A stretch of DNA of 64,000 nt from Rosistilla oblonga. GTDB lineage: Bacteria; Planctomycetota; Planctomycetia; Pirellulales; Pirellulaceae. The notes under the pieces are model-generated. The model was not told the origin of the DNA and searched no databases. It saw nothing but the letters and a program-made list of their open reading frames with translations. Of this stretch, positions 18,750 through 28,244 are shown in pieces; positions within the stretch are counted from its first letter, which is position 1; every line of letters begins with the position of its first letter. Both the position numbers and the translations under genes were made by a program. The stretch lies in the NCBI RefSeq assembly GCF_007751715.1, contig NZ_CP036292.1, forward strand, positions 5,401,339 through 5,465,338, in the 5' to 3' direction.

Positions 18750-19719
18750 CGATGCCCGCCCTCGGAAATCCCAGTACCACGAAATAGAAAGTCATTGCGC
18801 CGCTGGACATGATCGCCCACATCGCCTTGAACGTATACGGTAGCGGACTGGGGGACAAAAAGCCTTCGGTGATCGCCGCTAGGAAAAACAAGACTGCTGC
18901 GGCGGCGATCACGGGGATCGCCCGGATCGCATTCACTTTTAAGGAATCGCCGCGACACAACCCCGTCGTCGATATCAGGCCCAGCCCCAATCGCAACCCC
19001 GCCGCGGCGGAGAGGACGATGGCGGTCAATTCAAACGGTCCGTGAGCGGTGACAAATTCGAAGAAGTTCTCGCCGCCGATCGTCGAATCGCGAGCCATAT
19101 ATCCAAAACTGGTCCCCAACGCGACGGCGTTATAGGCCAAGGTAAAAATACAGGGAATGATCAAGATCCCGTAAGCAAAACACTTCAATCCGATCCCGGT
19201 GTTATGCCGGATGTAGAAGCTGGCCATCATCACGTAATGTTCAAACCCGGCGTTGAGTTCGGCTTCGAAATTCGATTCCATCTGCTCCAACTGCGCCTGG
19301 CCAACCACTTGCGCCGGGAAATCGGGCAGTCGTTGTTCGGACATTCCCAACAACATCGAAAGCCAGAACAGCCCAAAAAACAACAGCGCACAAACATGCA
19401 CGCAGGGATCGGCGAAGATCCGCTGCGGTGCTTGGCGGACAAGCATATCGACCGATCGGGCGAGCGAAAAATTGCGGCTGCGATACAGTTGGTTGTGCGC
19501 CCGGCCAACCAACCGATGCAGATACTCCACCGTCGCCGGCGGCAATTGGTAGGCTTCGGCCAACGCCAAGTCGGCGCAGGCCGATCGATACAGCGAAGCA
19601 AACCGGGCCGCCCCGGCAGCCTTCGCTCGCGTCCGACCGCGATTCTGCATCTGATTGCACAACAGCTCCAATTCCTCCCAGCCGTGGCGACGTTGTTCCA
19701 ACAGGGAAACGATGTTCAT
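18739..19719 (-). CDS. SpoIIM-like (DUF95) membrane protein
   Basis: A 326-residue protein of the stage II sporulation protein M family. The N-terminal third is helical and soluble (RRHGWEELELLCNQM, LYRSACADLALAEAY, VGRAHNQLYRS), a pattern typical of the non-sporulation SpoIIM proteins in MoxR/DUF58 loci. Then come about five membrane helices with family motifs: NTGIGLKCFAYGI, FEFVTAHGPFELTAIVLSAAAGLRLG. The organism type does not sporulate, so the name is historical. Overlaps the RDD gene by 4 bp and the next gene by 11 bp. Confidence 0.88.
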   Translation of the reverse strand: MNIVSLLEQRRHGWEELELLCNQMQNRGRTRAKAAGAARFASLYRSACADLALAEAYQLPPATVEYLHRLVGRAHNQLYRSRNFSLARSVDMLVRQAPQRIFADPCVHVCALLFFGLFWLSMLLGMSEQRLPDFPAQVVGQAQLEQMESNFEAELNAGFEHYVMMASFYIRHNTGIGLKCFAYGILIIPCIFTLAYNAVALGTSFGYMARDSTIGGENFFEFVTAHGPFELTAIVLSAAAGLRLGLGLISTTGLCRGDSLKVNAIRAIPVIAAAAVLFFLAAITEGFLSPSPLPYTFKAMWAIMSSGAMTFYFVVLGFPRAGIDAT

Positions 19720-20708
19720 GGCTTGGTTTCCGAAGAGGGATCGGTCGGGGAATCGGGCGGCGGTTGATCGCCGGCGACAACTGCGGTGACAAATTCGCTG
19801 GGCTCCGACGGAACCGCTTCGACCGCCACCAAGGCAGCGTCTTTCTGCAACGGACTGTATCCGTTTAAAGGCTGCAGATCGACATCCTGATCGCGGGCGT
19901 CGGCCAAATAAGTTCGCCAGTACAACGCATACAATAACAGATCGGGATCGAGGTCCTCGCGAAACTCGAACCGCTCCGAGAGCCCAGCGGCTAGATTTTT
20001 TGCCAGCTCGCGCCGCCGCGGCGGCGACAGAAACAACCGTCGTTCAGCGTATAACGCTAAGACTTTTGCTAACGAGGGACTGACGCGATAGTCGGGCGGA
20101 ATATAGCTGGCCAGAGCGGGAATCCGCGCATCCTCGACCTGCGCCACCGGAAGCGTCCAGCCTCGTTCATCGATCACGACCATCGTCCCGGCCGCCAAAT
20201 CGCCCAACCGCTGCATCCGCCGCGTGCACGTCATCACGACCAAGCCGGCGATGCCTGTTGGGATCAGATAGACCGGCGGCGCGTCGGCGGCAAAAAACTG
20301 CAGCGAGATGGGAGGAGCCAAATCGGCGATGCAAACCAAGTTCCTCAACATCGCCTGCACCCCGCCGATCGGATGTCCCGACACGGTGACGACTCGGATT
20401 CGCATCGCCATCTTGCCGAGCGTACGACCGTTGAACCAGGTCTCCATCGCAACGCCGTAAAACCACCAGACCAGAAACCAGCCGACGTTGATCGCAGCAA
20501 ATCCGACCACGCCAGCCAACTGGCTGCCGGTCACGCCAGCAAACAATGCGACAGCAAGAACCGCGATCATGATGAGCACGGCCTTGACCACCAGGTCGAT
20601 CAGAAAGGCGGGCAAGCGGCGAAAGGGACCAGCCAATTGATACTTAAACGCGATGTTTTCCGGCGTCACCACTTCGATCGTCGTATCAAGTGGGGCGGTC
20701 GGAAACAT
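19716..20708 (-). CDS. RDD-family membrane protein, first gene of the MoxR block
   Basis: A 330-residue protein. The RDD domain spans about residues 20-160, with the family Arg and Asp positions in FRRLPAFLIDLVVKAV, the helix pair with WWFYGVAMETWFNGRTLGKMAMRIRVV, and RLGDLAAGTMVV. The C-terminal half is soluble and helical (RRRELAKNLAAGLSERFEF) and resembles the extension seen in RDD proteins of MoxR operons. I start it at ATG 20708. TTG 20747 would add 13 residues. About 50 bp upstream, a minus-strand TAGAAT (plus 20757-20762) could be the operon's -10 box, with only a weak -35. Confidence 0.85.
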   Translation of the reverse strand: MFPTAPLDTTIEVVTPENIAFKYQLAGPFRRLPAFLIDLVVKAVLIMIAVLAVALFAGVTGSQLAGVVGFAAINVGWFLVWWFYGVAMETWFNGRTLGKMAMRIRVVTVSGHPIGGVQAMLRNLVCIADLAPPISLQFFAADAPPVYLIPTGIAGLVVMTCTRRMQRLGDLAAGTMVVIDERGWTLPVAQVEDARIPALASYIPPDYRVSPSLAKVLALYAERRLFLSPPRRRELAKNLAAGLSERFEFREDLDPDLLLYALYWRTYLADARDQDVDLQPLNGYSPLQKDAALVAVEAVPSEPSEFVTAVVAGDQPPPDSPTDPSSETKP

Positions 20709-20840
20709 GGGCGATGCGATCAAGTGGTGCTCGGGAAGTCGACACAAAGGTGCCTCATTCTAGCAATTTTCACCCTGCCGCAACCAGCTTGCCAACGGAC
20801 AAACTCAAACGCAAACCTGAACCAGCCGCCGGGCAATTCT

Positions 20841-20901
20841 GGTAACCCGACGCGTAAGAGAGAGTCAGAAGATAGATCGCTCGCTCACGCGCCGGGTTAC
20901 C
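20841..20901. repeat. Long inverted repeat in intergenic region
   Basis: Arms of about 15 bases (around 20841-20855 and 20887-20901; core GTAACCCG and CGGGTTAC), one wobble, separated by about 32 bases. It lies between the divergent-side RDD operon start and the ferredoxin stop. It has no T-run, so it is more likely a palindromic repeat or operator than a terminator. Confidence 0.5.
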
Positions 20902-20973
20902 GTTTCCAGTGGACGGTTCGGTTTTGATTAGCGATTTGCCCTGCGGACAAACCAAGGACCAATCGATTGCCTT

Positions 20974-21543
20974 CTAAAAGGTTCCGACCGGCTCGCGCTC
21001 GCGGACCAATTGCACCAGCTTGGCCCGAGTGACTCGAGCGGGTTCGGACATCGCGGCGCGATGACGACGAGGGGACGCAGGCCTGCGGCCCGAAGCGACA
21101 TGCAACGACCGGATCACCGAACGGCTCGACCGAAACTGAATCGATGGGACCGCGGGTTCGAAGACCTTCGGTGCCACGGGCAGGCACGGTGGCGGACAAC
21201 TGCGCGGCTCGCCCAACCTGACGGGACGATTTAGATCCTGCCCCCAAACGCCGCCAAACTTTTCCACATCGAGATCGCCATGCACCAGAACTTTGCAGGC
21301 CAATCGCAAGCCGGCTTCAGCGGTATGAGGCGGCAAGCGCAAACGAGCAGCTTCGATCTTCGTTGGCCACGACGCGCTACCACGCAGCTTCACAGCGCAG
21401 GTACCACAAGCGCCAAGCCCTCGGCAATTCGTGACCCGCGCGACCGGATTGTACAGCGGCAGTTTGGCGTTTAAGAGAACACGGCGCAGATTGGCCCCTA
21501 GCTCACATTCGATTTGGACGCCGCCGAAAGTGACGATGGGCAT
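20974..21543 (-). CDS. 2Fe-2S ferredoxin with long basic tail
   Basis: The first 95 residues are a plant-type [2Fe-2S] ferredoxin: strand MPIVTFGGVQIECE, then the cluster loop NCRGLGACGTCAVKL (Cys-x5-Cys-x2-Cys) and a fourth Cys in LRLACKVLV. The remaining 90 residues are rich in Arg, Pro and Ser (SSRSVIRSLHVASGRRP) with no recognised domain. ATG 21543 matches the usual first strand of the fold. TTG 21567 is possible and has a closer AGGA. The fourth Cys sits about 35 residues after the third, normal for the family. No reductase partner is adjacent. The tail could be a partner-binding extension, or result from a late frameshift. Confidence 0.83.
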   Translation of the reverse strand: MPIVTFGGVQIECELGANLRRVLLNAKLPLYNPVARVTNCRGLGACGTCAVKLRGSASWPTKIEAARLRLPPHTAEAGLRLACKVLVHGDLDVEKFGGVWGQDLNRPVRLGEPRSCPPPCLPVAPKVFEPAVPSIQFRSSRSVIRSLHVASGRRPASPRRHRAAMSEPARVTRAKLVQLVREREPVGTF

Positions 21544-21721
21544 TAGAAGAGGTTTCCTGACCGACAAGTTTCCTAGAGGGTGGTACTCTCTATTCTTGGT
21601 TGCGACGGCACGAATGCAAGCCGCGATTGCGATTGCTGCACGTTATGACGCCTTTAACGCGTGAGAAACCTAGAGGCACGAGGCTTACAAGCCCCCGAAC
21701 CAACACCTATGGCCAATCGCC

Positions 21722-22966
21722 CTATTCCACAATAGCGTCAACTGTACTGCGGACCTTGCCGTCGGCGAGAACCGTCTGAATCGACTGCCCCACCTCCAAC
21801 TGGTCGATCGACTGGACCAGTTTGCCCGAGTCGGCGGTTTGCGTGACGCTGTAGCCGCGGGCGAGGACCTTCAACGGACCAACAGCATCCAACAGTTCGG
21901 CAGCCGAAGCGAGTTGTTGCCGCATCTTGGTCACAACCTGTTGAATGCCGCGATTGAATCGCATTTCCGCCTCATCGAACCAGAGCGCCTGTTGCGTGAT
22001 GCGATCGAAGGGGCGAGTGAAGGCAGGCCGACGCGACAGCTGTTCCAACTGGGCCTGTTGATTGGCGTGCTTTTGAAAGATCCGCACCCTCAGATCGTCG
22101 GCGAGTTTTGTTAATTCAGCGGAGAGGTCGTCGCGAGACCGGACGACCAATTCGCCAGCTTCCGAAGGAGTCAGCGCCCGCCGGTCGCTGGCCAAGTCGC
22201 TCAACGTGACATCGATTTCATGACCGATCGCCGAGACCAGCGGGATCTTCGACGCGACGATCGCGCGGACGACGCGTTCGTCGTTGAAGCACCACAAGTC
22301 TTCGACGCTGCCGCCGCCGCGAGCGACAACCAGGACATCCAACGGCGGATCGATCCGATGCGCGGCATCGATCCCGGCGACGATCTCCCCGGCCGCTTCG
22401 GCCCCCTGCACCTTGGTCGGAATAATCAGCACGTTCAGATCGGGCCAACGCCGCTGAGCGACCTCCAGAAAATCGTGCACCGCCGCGCTCGTCGGACTGG
22501 TCACCAAACCGATTCGCCGCGGGAAGCGTGGCAGCGGCCGCTTCCGCGCCGGATCGAACAGCCCTTCGGCTTGCAGCTTCTGCTGCAACTGGCGGAGCGC
22601 ATATTGCAAGTCGCCGACGCCGCGCAGCTCGACTCGCCGGATCACCAACTGGTACGTCCCGCGAGCGCCGTACACATCGACATCGCCCTGGCACAGGACC
22701 GACTGGCCATCCTGCAGATCGAATCGCAACCGTTCGGCAGCGCTTCGCCAGATCACGCCACGCACCTGACTCTTCTGGTCCTTCAGCGTCAGATAGACGT
22801 GGCCACTGTGAGGCCGCGCGATATCGGTGATCTCGCCGGCGACCCAGATGTTGCGGAACTGCCCCTCCAGCGTCTGCTTGACCTGATTGTTCAACTGAGT
22901 CACCGACAGGGCAGTCGGCTTGGCGGTCGGCGTGCTCGAATTCGATGTGCTCAACGGTTCGCTCAA
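21722..22966 (-). CDS. xseA: Exodeoxyribonuclease VII large subunit
   Basis: A 414-residue XseA. An N-terminal OB-fold begins LSVTQLNNQVKQTLE and includes WVAGEITDIARPHSGHVYLTLKD. The catalytic domain has RIGLVTSPTSAAVHDFLEV, PTKVQGAEAAGEIVAGI, VVARGGGSVEDLWCFNDERVVRAI and SAIGHEIDVTLSDLASDRRALTPSEA, then a coiled coil and the late LARGYSVTQ. The enzyme degrades single-stranded DNA together with the small subunit XseB, whose gene is not in the window. The only start upstream of the OB-fold is TTG 22966 or a TTG four codons later. It is a stand-alone gene here. Confidence 0.96.
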   Translation of the reverse strand: MSEPLSTSNSSTPTAKPTALSVTQLNNQVKQTLEGQFRNIWVAGEITDIARPHSGHVYLTLKDQKSQVRGVIWRSAAERLRFDLQDGQSVLCQGDVDVYGARGTYQLVIRRVELRGVGDLQYALRQLQQKLQAEGLFDPARKRPLPRFPRRIGLVTSPTSAAVHDFLEVAQRRWPDLNVLIIPTKVQGAEAAGEIVAGIDAAHRIDPPLDVLVVARGGGSVEDLWCFNDERVVRAIVASKIPLVSAIGHEIDVTLSDLASDRRALTPSEAGELVVRSRDDLSAELTKLADDLRVRIFQKHANQQAQLEQLSRRPAFTRPFDRITQQALWFDEAEMRFNRGIQQVVTKMRQQLASAAELLDAVGPLKVLARGYSVTQTADSGKLVQSIDQLEVGQSIQTVLADGKVRSTVDAIVE

Positions 22967-23384
22967 ACGGGGAAATTGCTACTTTGCCTGGCTTTTGCCA
23001 AACTTCCGCCCGGCTTTCACCCAGCGAATGCCCGGGCCGGACCTGCCCGCAGGCTATGACAGCGACCGAAAAGAGTCAATCGCGACGGGCGGTTTCCGTG
23101 GGGAAGGGCGGTGCCGAGGGGTGAGCGAATAAGGAAATCTGCGATGCAGCGACGAACCGCCGACGGCCGAGCGTGTCTTGTTGAATTCCACGGCGGGGCC
23201 GCTGGCGCCGAATCGCGGCGACGGTCGGTCAGCCGCAGAAGGATCGATGCCCGCCTGGGGCCCCTTGGACGTCGCGGCTGGGTTGCTTTATCCTGCTGTG
23301 GTAGAAGACTGGACTTCTGAAGATTGCTCACCGCAACGAGATCGATACAAACACTCGGTTATAAGCTTAGGATTGACGCGCAAG

Positions 23385-24275
23385 ATGACTCAACGCAAAG
23401 GTTCCGATTACGCAGGGCTATCGGTAGCGATCGTGACCCCGTTCCGCGACGGCGAGGTCGATTATTCGCTGCTGCGAAACCAGATCGAATTCCAGATCGA
23501 TGCCGGCACCAACTGTATTGTCCCCGTCGGGACCACCGGTGAATCGCCGACGCTCACGCACGACGAGCACGAACGTGTGATCAGCGAAGTGATCCAAGCG
23601 GTCGCCGGTCGCTGCAAAGTGATGGCGGGAACGGGCAGCAACAGCACCGCCGAAGCCCTGCGATTGACTCAGCGAGCCGAACGCGAAGGTGCCGACGCGA
23701 CGCTGCAAGTCGCTCCTTATTACAACAAGCCGATGCAGGAAGGTTTCTACCAGCACTTCAAGGCGGTTGCCGAAGCCGTCTCGATTCCGGTCTGCGTCTA
23801 CAACATCCCCGGCCGCACCGGCAAGGTGATCGAAGCCGAAACGATCGCGCGACTGGGCGAACTGCCCGGAATCACGATGGTCAAGGAAGCCACCGGCTCC
23901 CTGGACATGTGCTCGCAAATTCTTAACCAGACCAACCTGACAGTCCTCAGCGGCGACGACAGCCTGACCCTGCCGATGCTGGCCGTGGGTGCCGAAGGCG
24001 TCGTTTCGGTCGCTGGAAATATCGTCCCCAAAGACATGCGAGCGATGGTCGAAGCGTTCGCCAACGGTTCGGCAGAAGAGGCGTTGCGGTTGCACCACCA
24101 ATTGTTCCCACTCTGCAAGAACATGCTCGGACTGGCGACCAACCCGATTCCGTTGAAGGCGGCGATGCGGCTGTTGGGTCGCGATTCGGGCGAGATGCGG
24201 TTGCCGATGACCCCCTTGGATCCTGCGTCGGAATCCCAATTGGTGCAGACGCTGACCGCCTACGGACTCCTCTAA
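23385..24275 (+). CDS. dapA: 4-hydroxy-tetrahydrodipicolinate synthase
   Basis: DapA condenses pyruvate with aspartate semialdehyde in lysine and diaminopimelate synthesis. The 296-residue TIM barrel shows [17 protein letters not shown], the GTTGESPTL loop, the catalytic Tyr in [11 protein letters not shown] and the Schiff-base Lys in ITMVKEATG, followed by [12 protein letters not shown]. Length is standard (about 292). ATG 23385 removes a 69-residue upstream extension that looks non-coding. The gene implies diaminopimelate, and so peptidoglycan, synthesis, or at least lysine synthesis. Confidence 0.96.
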   Translation: MTQRKGSDYAGLSVAIVTPFRDGEVDYSLLRNQIEFQIDAGTNCIVPVGTTGESPTLTHDEHERVISEVIQAVAGRCKVMAGTGSNSTAEALRLTQRAEREGADATLQVAPYYNKPMQEGFYQHFKAVAEAVSIPVCVYNIPGRTGKVIEAETIARLGELPGITMVKEATGSLDMCSQILNQTNLTVLSGDDSLTLPMLAVGAEGVVSVAGNIVPKDMRAMVEAFANGSAEEALRLHHQLFPLCKNMLGLATNPIPLKAAMRLLGRDSGEMRLPMTPLDPASESQLVQTLTAYGLL

Positions 24276-24522
24276 GGGTCCGCCGAGCGAGCTATTGGTG
24301 GTTTATGCCCCCCCTGTTTAACGCAGGGTGTTGCATCGGAGCATCATGTGTTGAGGTGTTGCGCCGCCGCGTCGACTAAAGCCTGTTTTTTGGTTGACAC
24401 GCCGCCCGCCGAGTTTTCCCTATCGTAGGATTTTGCGTGGAACCTGGAGTCACATCAAACGATGCGACGTCGATCGGCTCCGCGGATCATGGGCGCACTC
24501 ACTACTCAGCTCGGATTACAAG

Positions 24523-24855
24523 ATGACTTGTCACGAATTGGCCAAACGGCTGCTCGCACTACAGCCGGAACTCACGCCTCAGAGCGTCGCGCAACTCGCC
24601 CTCCTGATCTTGAACGGGGTCAGCGATGCGGACGAACTGACTGACGACCAGACCCTGCTCCGCCATTGGCACAGCGCCAGCTTCCGCCTTCAAGCCGCCG
24701 CGGACCAACACGCTGCGATGACCGACGAACTCGAACAGTTGGCGGGCGATGGTCCCGTCAAGTTTGAACCCGACCAGATCTGGACGCTGTTGCGGGCAAT
24801 CAAAGTGCAAAGCCAGTTGTTGGAACTGTACACCGACGAACCCGCCATGGTGTAG
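24523..24855 (+). CDS. Small helical hypothetical protein
   Basis: A 110-residue acidic, all-helical protein of unknown function. It begins MTCHELAKRLLALQPELTPQSVAQLALLIL, which reads like two short helices, and continues with SASFRLQAAADQHAAMTDELEQLAGDG and IWTLLRAIKVQSQLLELY. The frame stays open upstream to 24394, but the extra 43 residues look unlike protein. No motif points to a function. It precedes the membrane protein by 126 bp on the same strand. Confidence 0.55.
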   Translation: MTCHELAKRLLALQPELTPQSVAQLALLILNGVSDADELTDDQTLLRHWHSASFRLQAAADQHAAMTDELEQLAGDGPVKFEPDQIWTLLRAIKVQSQLLELYTDEPAMV

Positions 24856-24981
24856 CGACGCCCTACGATTGAGTGGTCGACGCAGGCAAGCTACATTAAT
24901 CGCCAATGAACCCAAGAAATGGTTCGCTGCGGCGAACTGTTGCTAGAGCCCTGGGCCCCACCATCGAAAAGGAAGATCCGC

Positions 24982-25707
24982 ATGAGCGACGACCAGACGA
25001 ACAGCGAGCAGCCTACCGAACCGAAGAAGGCGCAAAGGATCTACTTAATCCCGTTTCCGAAGTTCATCTTCATGTACCCCACGCTGCTGATCTCCCTGTT
25101 GGCCTGGGCGATCTTGGCAATCAAGGGCTACAGCACCGTCGAACCAGACGATTCGCTGCCGGTGATGATGACCGGCATCTTCCTTGGCGTGCTCGCTTTG
25201 AACACGTTTGTGATCGTCTTCGATTTCCCACGCGCAACCTCGCTGACGCTGATCTTTATCCTCACCACCGCGGCCCTCGGCGGCTGGATGGCGGTCAGCA
25301 TGAAACCCGACCTGCTGCCGGCGGTTGAAAGCTGGGTGATGGCGCTGCGACCGGCAGCCAATTCGACCTTCTTCGGCTGCGTTAGCATCGGGATGTTGCT
25401 GATGTTTATCGCCGTCTTCGTCAGCGTGCGGATGAACTACTGGGAACTGTCCAACAACGAACTGCTGCACCACCACGGCATCTTGAGCGATCTAAAGCGA
25501 TACCCAGCACCACAGTTGAGAGTCGACAAGGAGATCAACGATGTGTTCGAGTTCATCCTGTTGGGAGCCGGACGCCTGATCCTGCATCCCGCTGGCGAAT
25601 CCCGCGCGATCGTGCTCGATAACGTCCTGTTTGTCGGCAACAAAGAACGGCTGCTGACCCAAGCCCTCGGATCGATCAAAGTTAAGATCGGCAACGACTC
25701 GCACTAA
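24982..25707 (+). CDS. Membrane protein of unknown function
   Basis: A 241-residue protein from ATG 24982, which has AAGGAAG six bases upstream. Four hydrophobic helices fill residues 25-150 (FMYPTLLISLLAWAILAI, MMTGIFLGVLALNTFVIVF, SLTLIFILTTAALGGWMAV, VSIGMLLMFIAVFVSV). The C-terminal 90 residues form a soluble domain that includes WELSNNELLHHHGILSDLKRYPAPQLRVDKEIND and IVLDNVLFVGNKERLLTQALGSI. This part recalls bacterial PH-like (bPH2/YdbT) domains that follow membrane helices, but I would not assign it. Planctomycete homologues are likely. Confidence 0.75.
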   Translation: MSDDQTNSEQPTEPKKAQRIYLIPFPKFIFMYPTLLISLLAWAILAIKGYSTVEPDDSLPVMMTGIFLGVLALNTFVIVFDFPRATSLTLIFILTTAALGGWMAVSMKPDLLPAVESWVMALRPAANSTFFGCVSIGMLLMFIAVFVSVRMNYWELSNNELLHHHGILSDLKRYPAPQLRVDKEINDVFEFILLGAGRLILHPAGESRAIVLDNVLFVGNKERLLTQALGSIKVKIGNDSH

Positions 25708-25760
25708 TCGAAGTCGCACGGGGCGGCCGGCGAGCCGCCAGCGGCTCGAGCAAAAAAAGA

Positions 25761-25939
25761 GGCGACGGCACAAAGTGTCGTCGCCACAGCTGGCATTTCT
25801 TACTTGTTTTAAAATGACGCATCAGAGCGTCGTTGCCACAGCCACTGCCTGTTGTTCTTAATAGACGACGCCACGGCGTCTGTACGGTTGCCTGCTCTCG
25901 TGCTTGATAGACGACGCCACGAAAGTGTCGTCTCCACAG
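25761..25939. repeat. Cluster of four degenerate small hairpins
   Basis: Four units at 25761-25789, 25814-25841, 25861-25885 and 25908-25939. Each contains a short hairpin around a GACGAC/GTCGTC-type stem, and three of the four end in CCACAG. Loops and arms vary. They fill the gap between the membrane-protein gene and the DUF3127 gene. Confidence 0.6.
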
Positions 25940-26004
25940 AGCGGCTTCTTCAGAGAAGTAACTTCGTTACAGAAGTGGTCGCCGCGAGCTTGCCGGCGAA
26001 GCGA

Positions 26005-26385
26005 TTAGAACGGCACGTCGCCTTCGTCGTACGAGACTTCGGAGAAGGCATCGTTGGCCGATGCAGCATTTCCGCCGCCCGCTGGCGGAGCGCTACCAAC
26101 CGCTTTGAAGCCCATCGCTTCGGCGCTCAGGAAGTACTTCACTTCGCTGTTGGCGTCCTTTTGCCACTTGCGACCGTTCAAACGATAATTGACTTCGATC
26201 TCGTCACCGACGTTCAGATCGTTGGCCAATTCGCAATTGTCGCGAGTGAACTCCAGAGGCACGTAGTTCGTAAAGCTGCCGAAATCTTGGCTCAGTACCA
26301 CCATCCGCTTGCGGAACCCCTTGGCTCCGTACGTCTTGGTTTCCTCGACTAGGTGGACAATGCCTTTTACTTTTGCTTCACTCAT
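26005..26385 (-). CDS. DUF3127 protein (SSB-like OB fold)
   Basis: A 126-residue protein that matches DUF3127, a single-stranded-DNA-binding-like OB-fold family known from Bacteroidetes and their phages. Landmarks are KGIVHLVEETKTYGAKGFRKRMVVL, YVPLEFTRDNCELANDLNVGDEIEVNYRLNGRKW and EVKYFLSAEAMGF. The C-terminus is Gly/Ala-rich, then acidic, and ends GDVPF. That resembles the DDDIPF tip by which SSB recruits its partners. I infer a DNA-binding role. Start ATG 26385. It stands alone on the minus strand. Confidence 0.82.
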   Translation of the reverse strand: MSEAKVKGIVHLVEETKTYGAKGFRKRMVVLSQDFGSFTNYVPLEFTRDNCELANDLNVGDEIEVNYRLNGRKWQKDANSEVKYFLSAEAMGFKAVGSAPPAGGGNAASANDAFSEVSYDEGDVPF

Positions 26386-26643
26386 AACACGGCTTCCATC
26401 ACGGACGTTGCGAAATCTTCAACGCGCTCAGTAACACTGACGCTTCCTGTTATCGTAGCGATTTTCTCAGCCGATTTGAACCGGTTGCGGCCGCGTCCCC
26501 CGCCGAGAAGTCTCTTTACTTTGGCAAATGCGAGCCGCTAAGATCGATTAGGCGTTGCTTGCTCATTACACGGCTCAGGCAATGTTTACTCGCCCCCCGG
26601 CGAGCGAATCCCCCAACCGATAACTCTTCGATAAAGGCAAAAC

Positions 26644-28242
26644 ATGCTCTTGCGAACGCTCCTGGGACTGCTCGCGCTGACGCTTGTTTCGACCGCCACC
26701 GCCCGCGACGTCCTAGTCGTCTGCGCGACCGATCTCCGGCCGGCGATCGCGCCGTGGGTCGAATACCGGCAGAGCCAAGGGATTTCGGTCCACGTGCTCG
26801 ACAGCAAACCGATGGCGGGCGATCTGGTCGCCGACCTGCAAGCCGCTGTCGCCACCAGCAATATCCGTCCCGAAGCGATCGTGATTTTTGGCGACTGCCG
26901 AATCCAAGGCCCTCGCTGGCCGGTCGATCCTCGCCAGCATGTTCCCACCCACCACCTGCCCAGCCCCGTCGCCGCCTCGCTCGGTTCGCTGCCGACCCTG
27001 GCAACCGACAGCCCCTACGGCGACCTCGACGGCGACGGCGCGATGGACGTCCCCGTCGGCAGGATCCCGGCAGCTCGCCCCGATCAGATCGCCGCGTTTG
27101 TCGATCGACTGAAACGCTATGAAGCGAGCCGACAATATGGTCCGTGGCGACATCAAGTCGACCTGTGTGCGGGGGTCGGCGGATTTGGCCTGCTGATCGA
27201 TGCGGCGATGGAATCGGTTGTCCGCGGGATCCTGACGTCGCAACTGCCGGCCAGCATGCAAACACGCGTCACCTATGCGAGTCCGACCAGCCCGTTTTTT
27301 CCCGGCGCGAAGAATTTTTGCCGGACCGTGATCGACGGCTTTAATGGCGGCGGCCTGTTTTGGGTCTACGCCGGGCACGGCCACGTAACGCAGCTGGACC
27401 GCGTTCCGGCGACCGCTGCGGGGACGCCGATCTTAGACGCCACGACCGTTGGGCAATTGAAGCGCCCCGCGGAACGATCGCCGATCGCACTCCTGTTGGC
27501 CTGTTACACCGGCGCCTTCGACGCCAAAGACGATTGCTTGGCGGAGCAGATGTTGTTGGAACCGGGAGGCCCGATCGCGGTCTTTGCCGGATCGCGGATG
27601 ACGCTCCCCTACGGCAACGCGATCATCGCGACCTCGATGATCCAGTCATGGTTTGAATCGCAGCCCGACACGCTGGGAGAGGTCTGGCTGGAAACGGTCC
27701 AACGCGCGACGCGCGATCCCGCCCAAGCCGACGCCGCCGCGCCAAGCATGCTCGACGCGATGGCGGCCATGATCAGCCCGACCTCGGATCGGCTGCCCCA
27801 GGAACGCAGCGAGCATACTCAACTGTACAACCTGCTTGGCGATCCTTTAATGCAGCTGGCTCACCCCGAGTCGGTGTCGCTTGAATGTCCCGTCAGCGCG
27901 TCACCGGGATCGCAGATCACCGTCAAGGGAACCGCGCCGCACGGCGGCAAACTGACGCTGGAACTGCATCGCCGAGGCGAACCGAGTCGCGACACACTGC
28001 GGGATCTAAGCGAAGCGGATCGGCACCGCGCGGCAAGCGATTCGCTGCTAGAACGGACAGTATGCGAAGTCGAACCGGGAGAATTTGCAGTCGAGTTGGC
28101 GCTGCCAGCCACGCTGACCAAAAGCTCTTTGGTATTGGCCCGAATCGAATCGGCCGATCGCTATTCGCTGGGGACCGATCGGATCTTGATCGATCTGCCA
28201 AAGCGTCAGACGCCCGCGGCCCAAGCCGCTGCGACGCGATAG
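26644..28242 (+). CDS. C25 (gingipain-like) cysteine peptidase
   Basis: A 532-residue secreted protein. A signal peptide (LLRTLLGLLALTLVSTATA) precedes the C25 peptidase fold: IVIFGDCR, DLDGDGAMDVPVGRIPA (typical of the gingipain N-subdomain), GGGLFWVYAGHGH with the catalytic His, and LLLACYTGAFD with the catalytic Cys. NLLGDPLMQL marks the end of the peptidase domain. The last 110 residues form a beta-rich domain (SQITVKGTAPHGGKLTLEL), like the Ig-like domain of gingipains. Lys/Arg specificity cannot be judged. The stop is two bases from that of the convergent MoxR gene, so transcripts must overlap. Confidence 0.88.
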   Translation: MLLRTLLGLLALTLVSTATARDVLVVCATDLRPAIAPWVEYRQSQGISVHVLDSKPMAGDLVADLQAAVATSNIRPEAIVIFGDCRIQGPRWPVDPRQHVPTHHLPSPVAASLGSLPTLATDSPYGDLDGDGAMDVPVGRIPAARPDQIAAFVDRLKRYEASRQYGPWRHQVDLCAGVGGFGLLIDAAMESVVRGILTSQLPASMQTRVTYASPTSPFFPGAKNFCRTVIDGFNGGGLFWVYAGHGHVTQLDRVPATAAGTPILDATTVGQLKRPAERSPIALLLACYTGAFDAKDDCLAEQMLLEPGGPIAVFAGSRMTLPYGNAIIATSMIQSWFESQPDTLGEVWLETVQRATRDPAQADAAAPSMLDAMAAMISPTSDRLPQERSEHTQLYNLLGDPLMQLAHPESVSLECPVSASPGSQITVKGTAPHGGKLTLELHRRGEPSRDTLRDLSEADRHRAASDSLLERTVCEVEPGEFAVELALPATLTKSSLVLARIESADRYSLGTDRILIDLPKRQTPAAQAAATR

Positions 28243-28244
28243 GA

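Noticed and set aside
24394-24426. TTGACA followed by TATCGT as a promoter of the 110-residue gene
   Set aside because: The spacer is 21 bases, too long for sigma-70.
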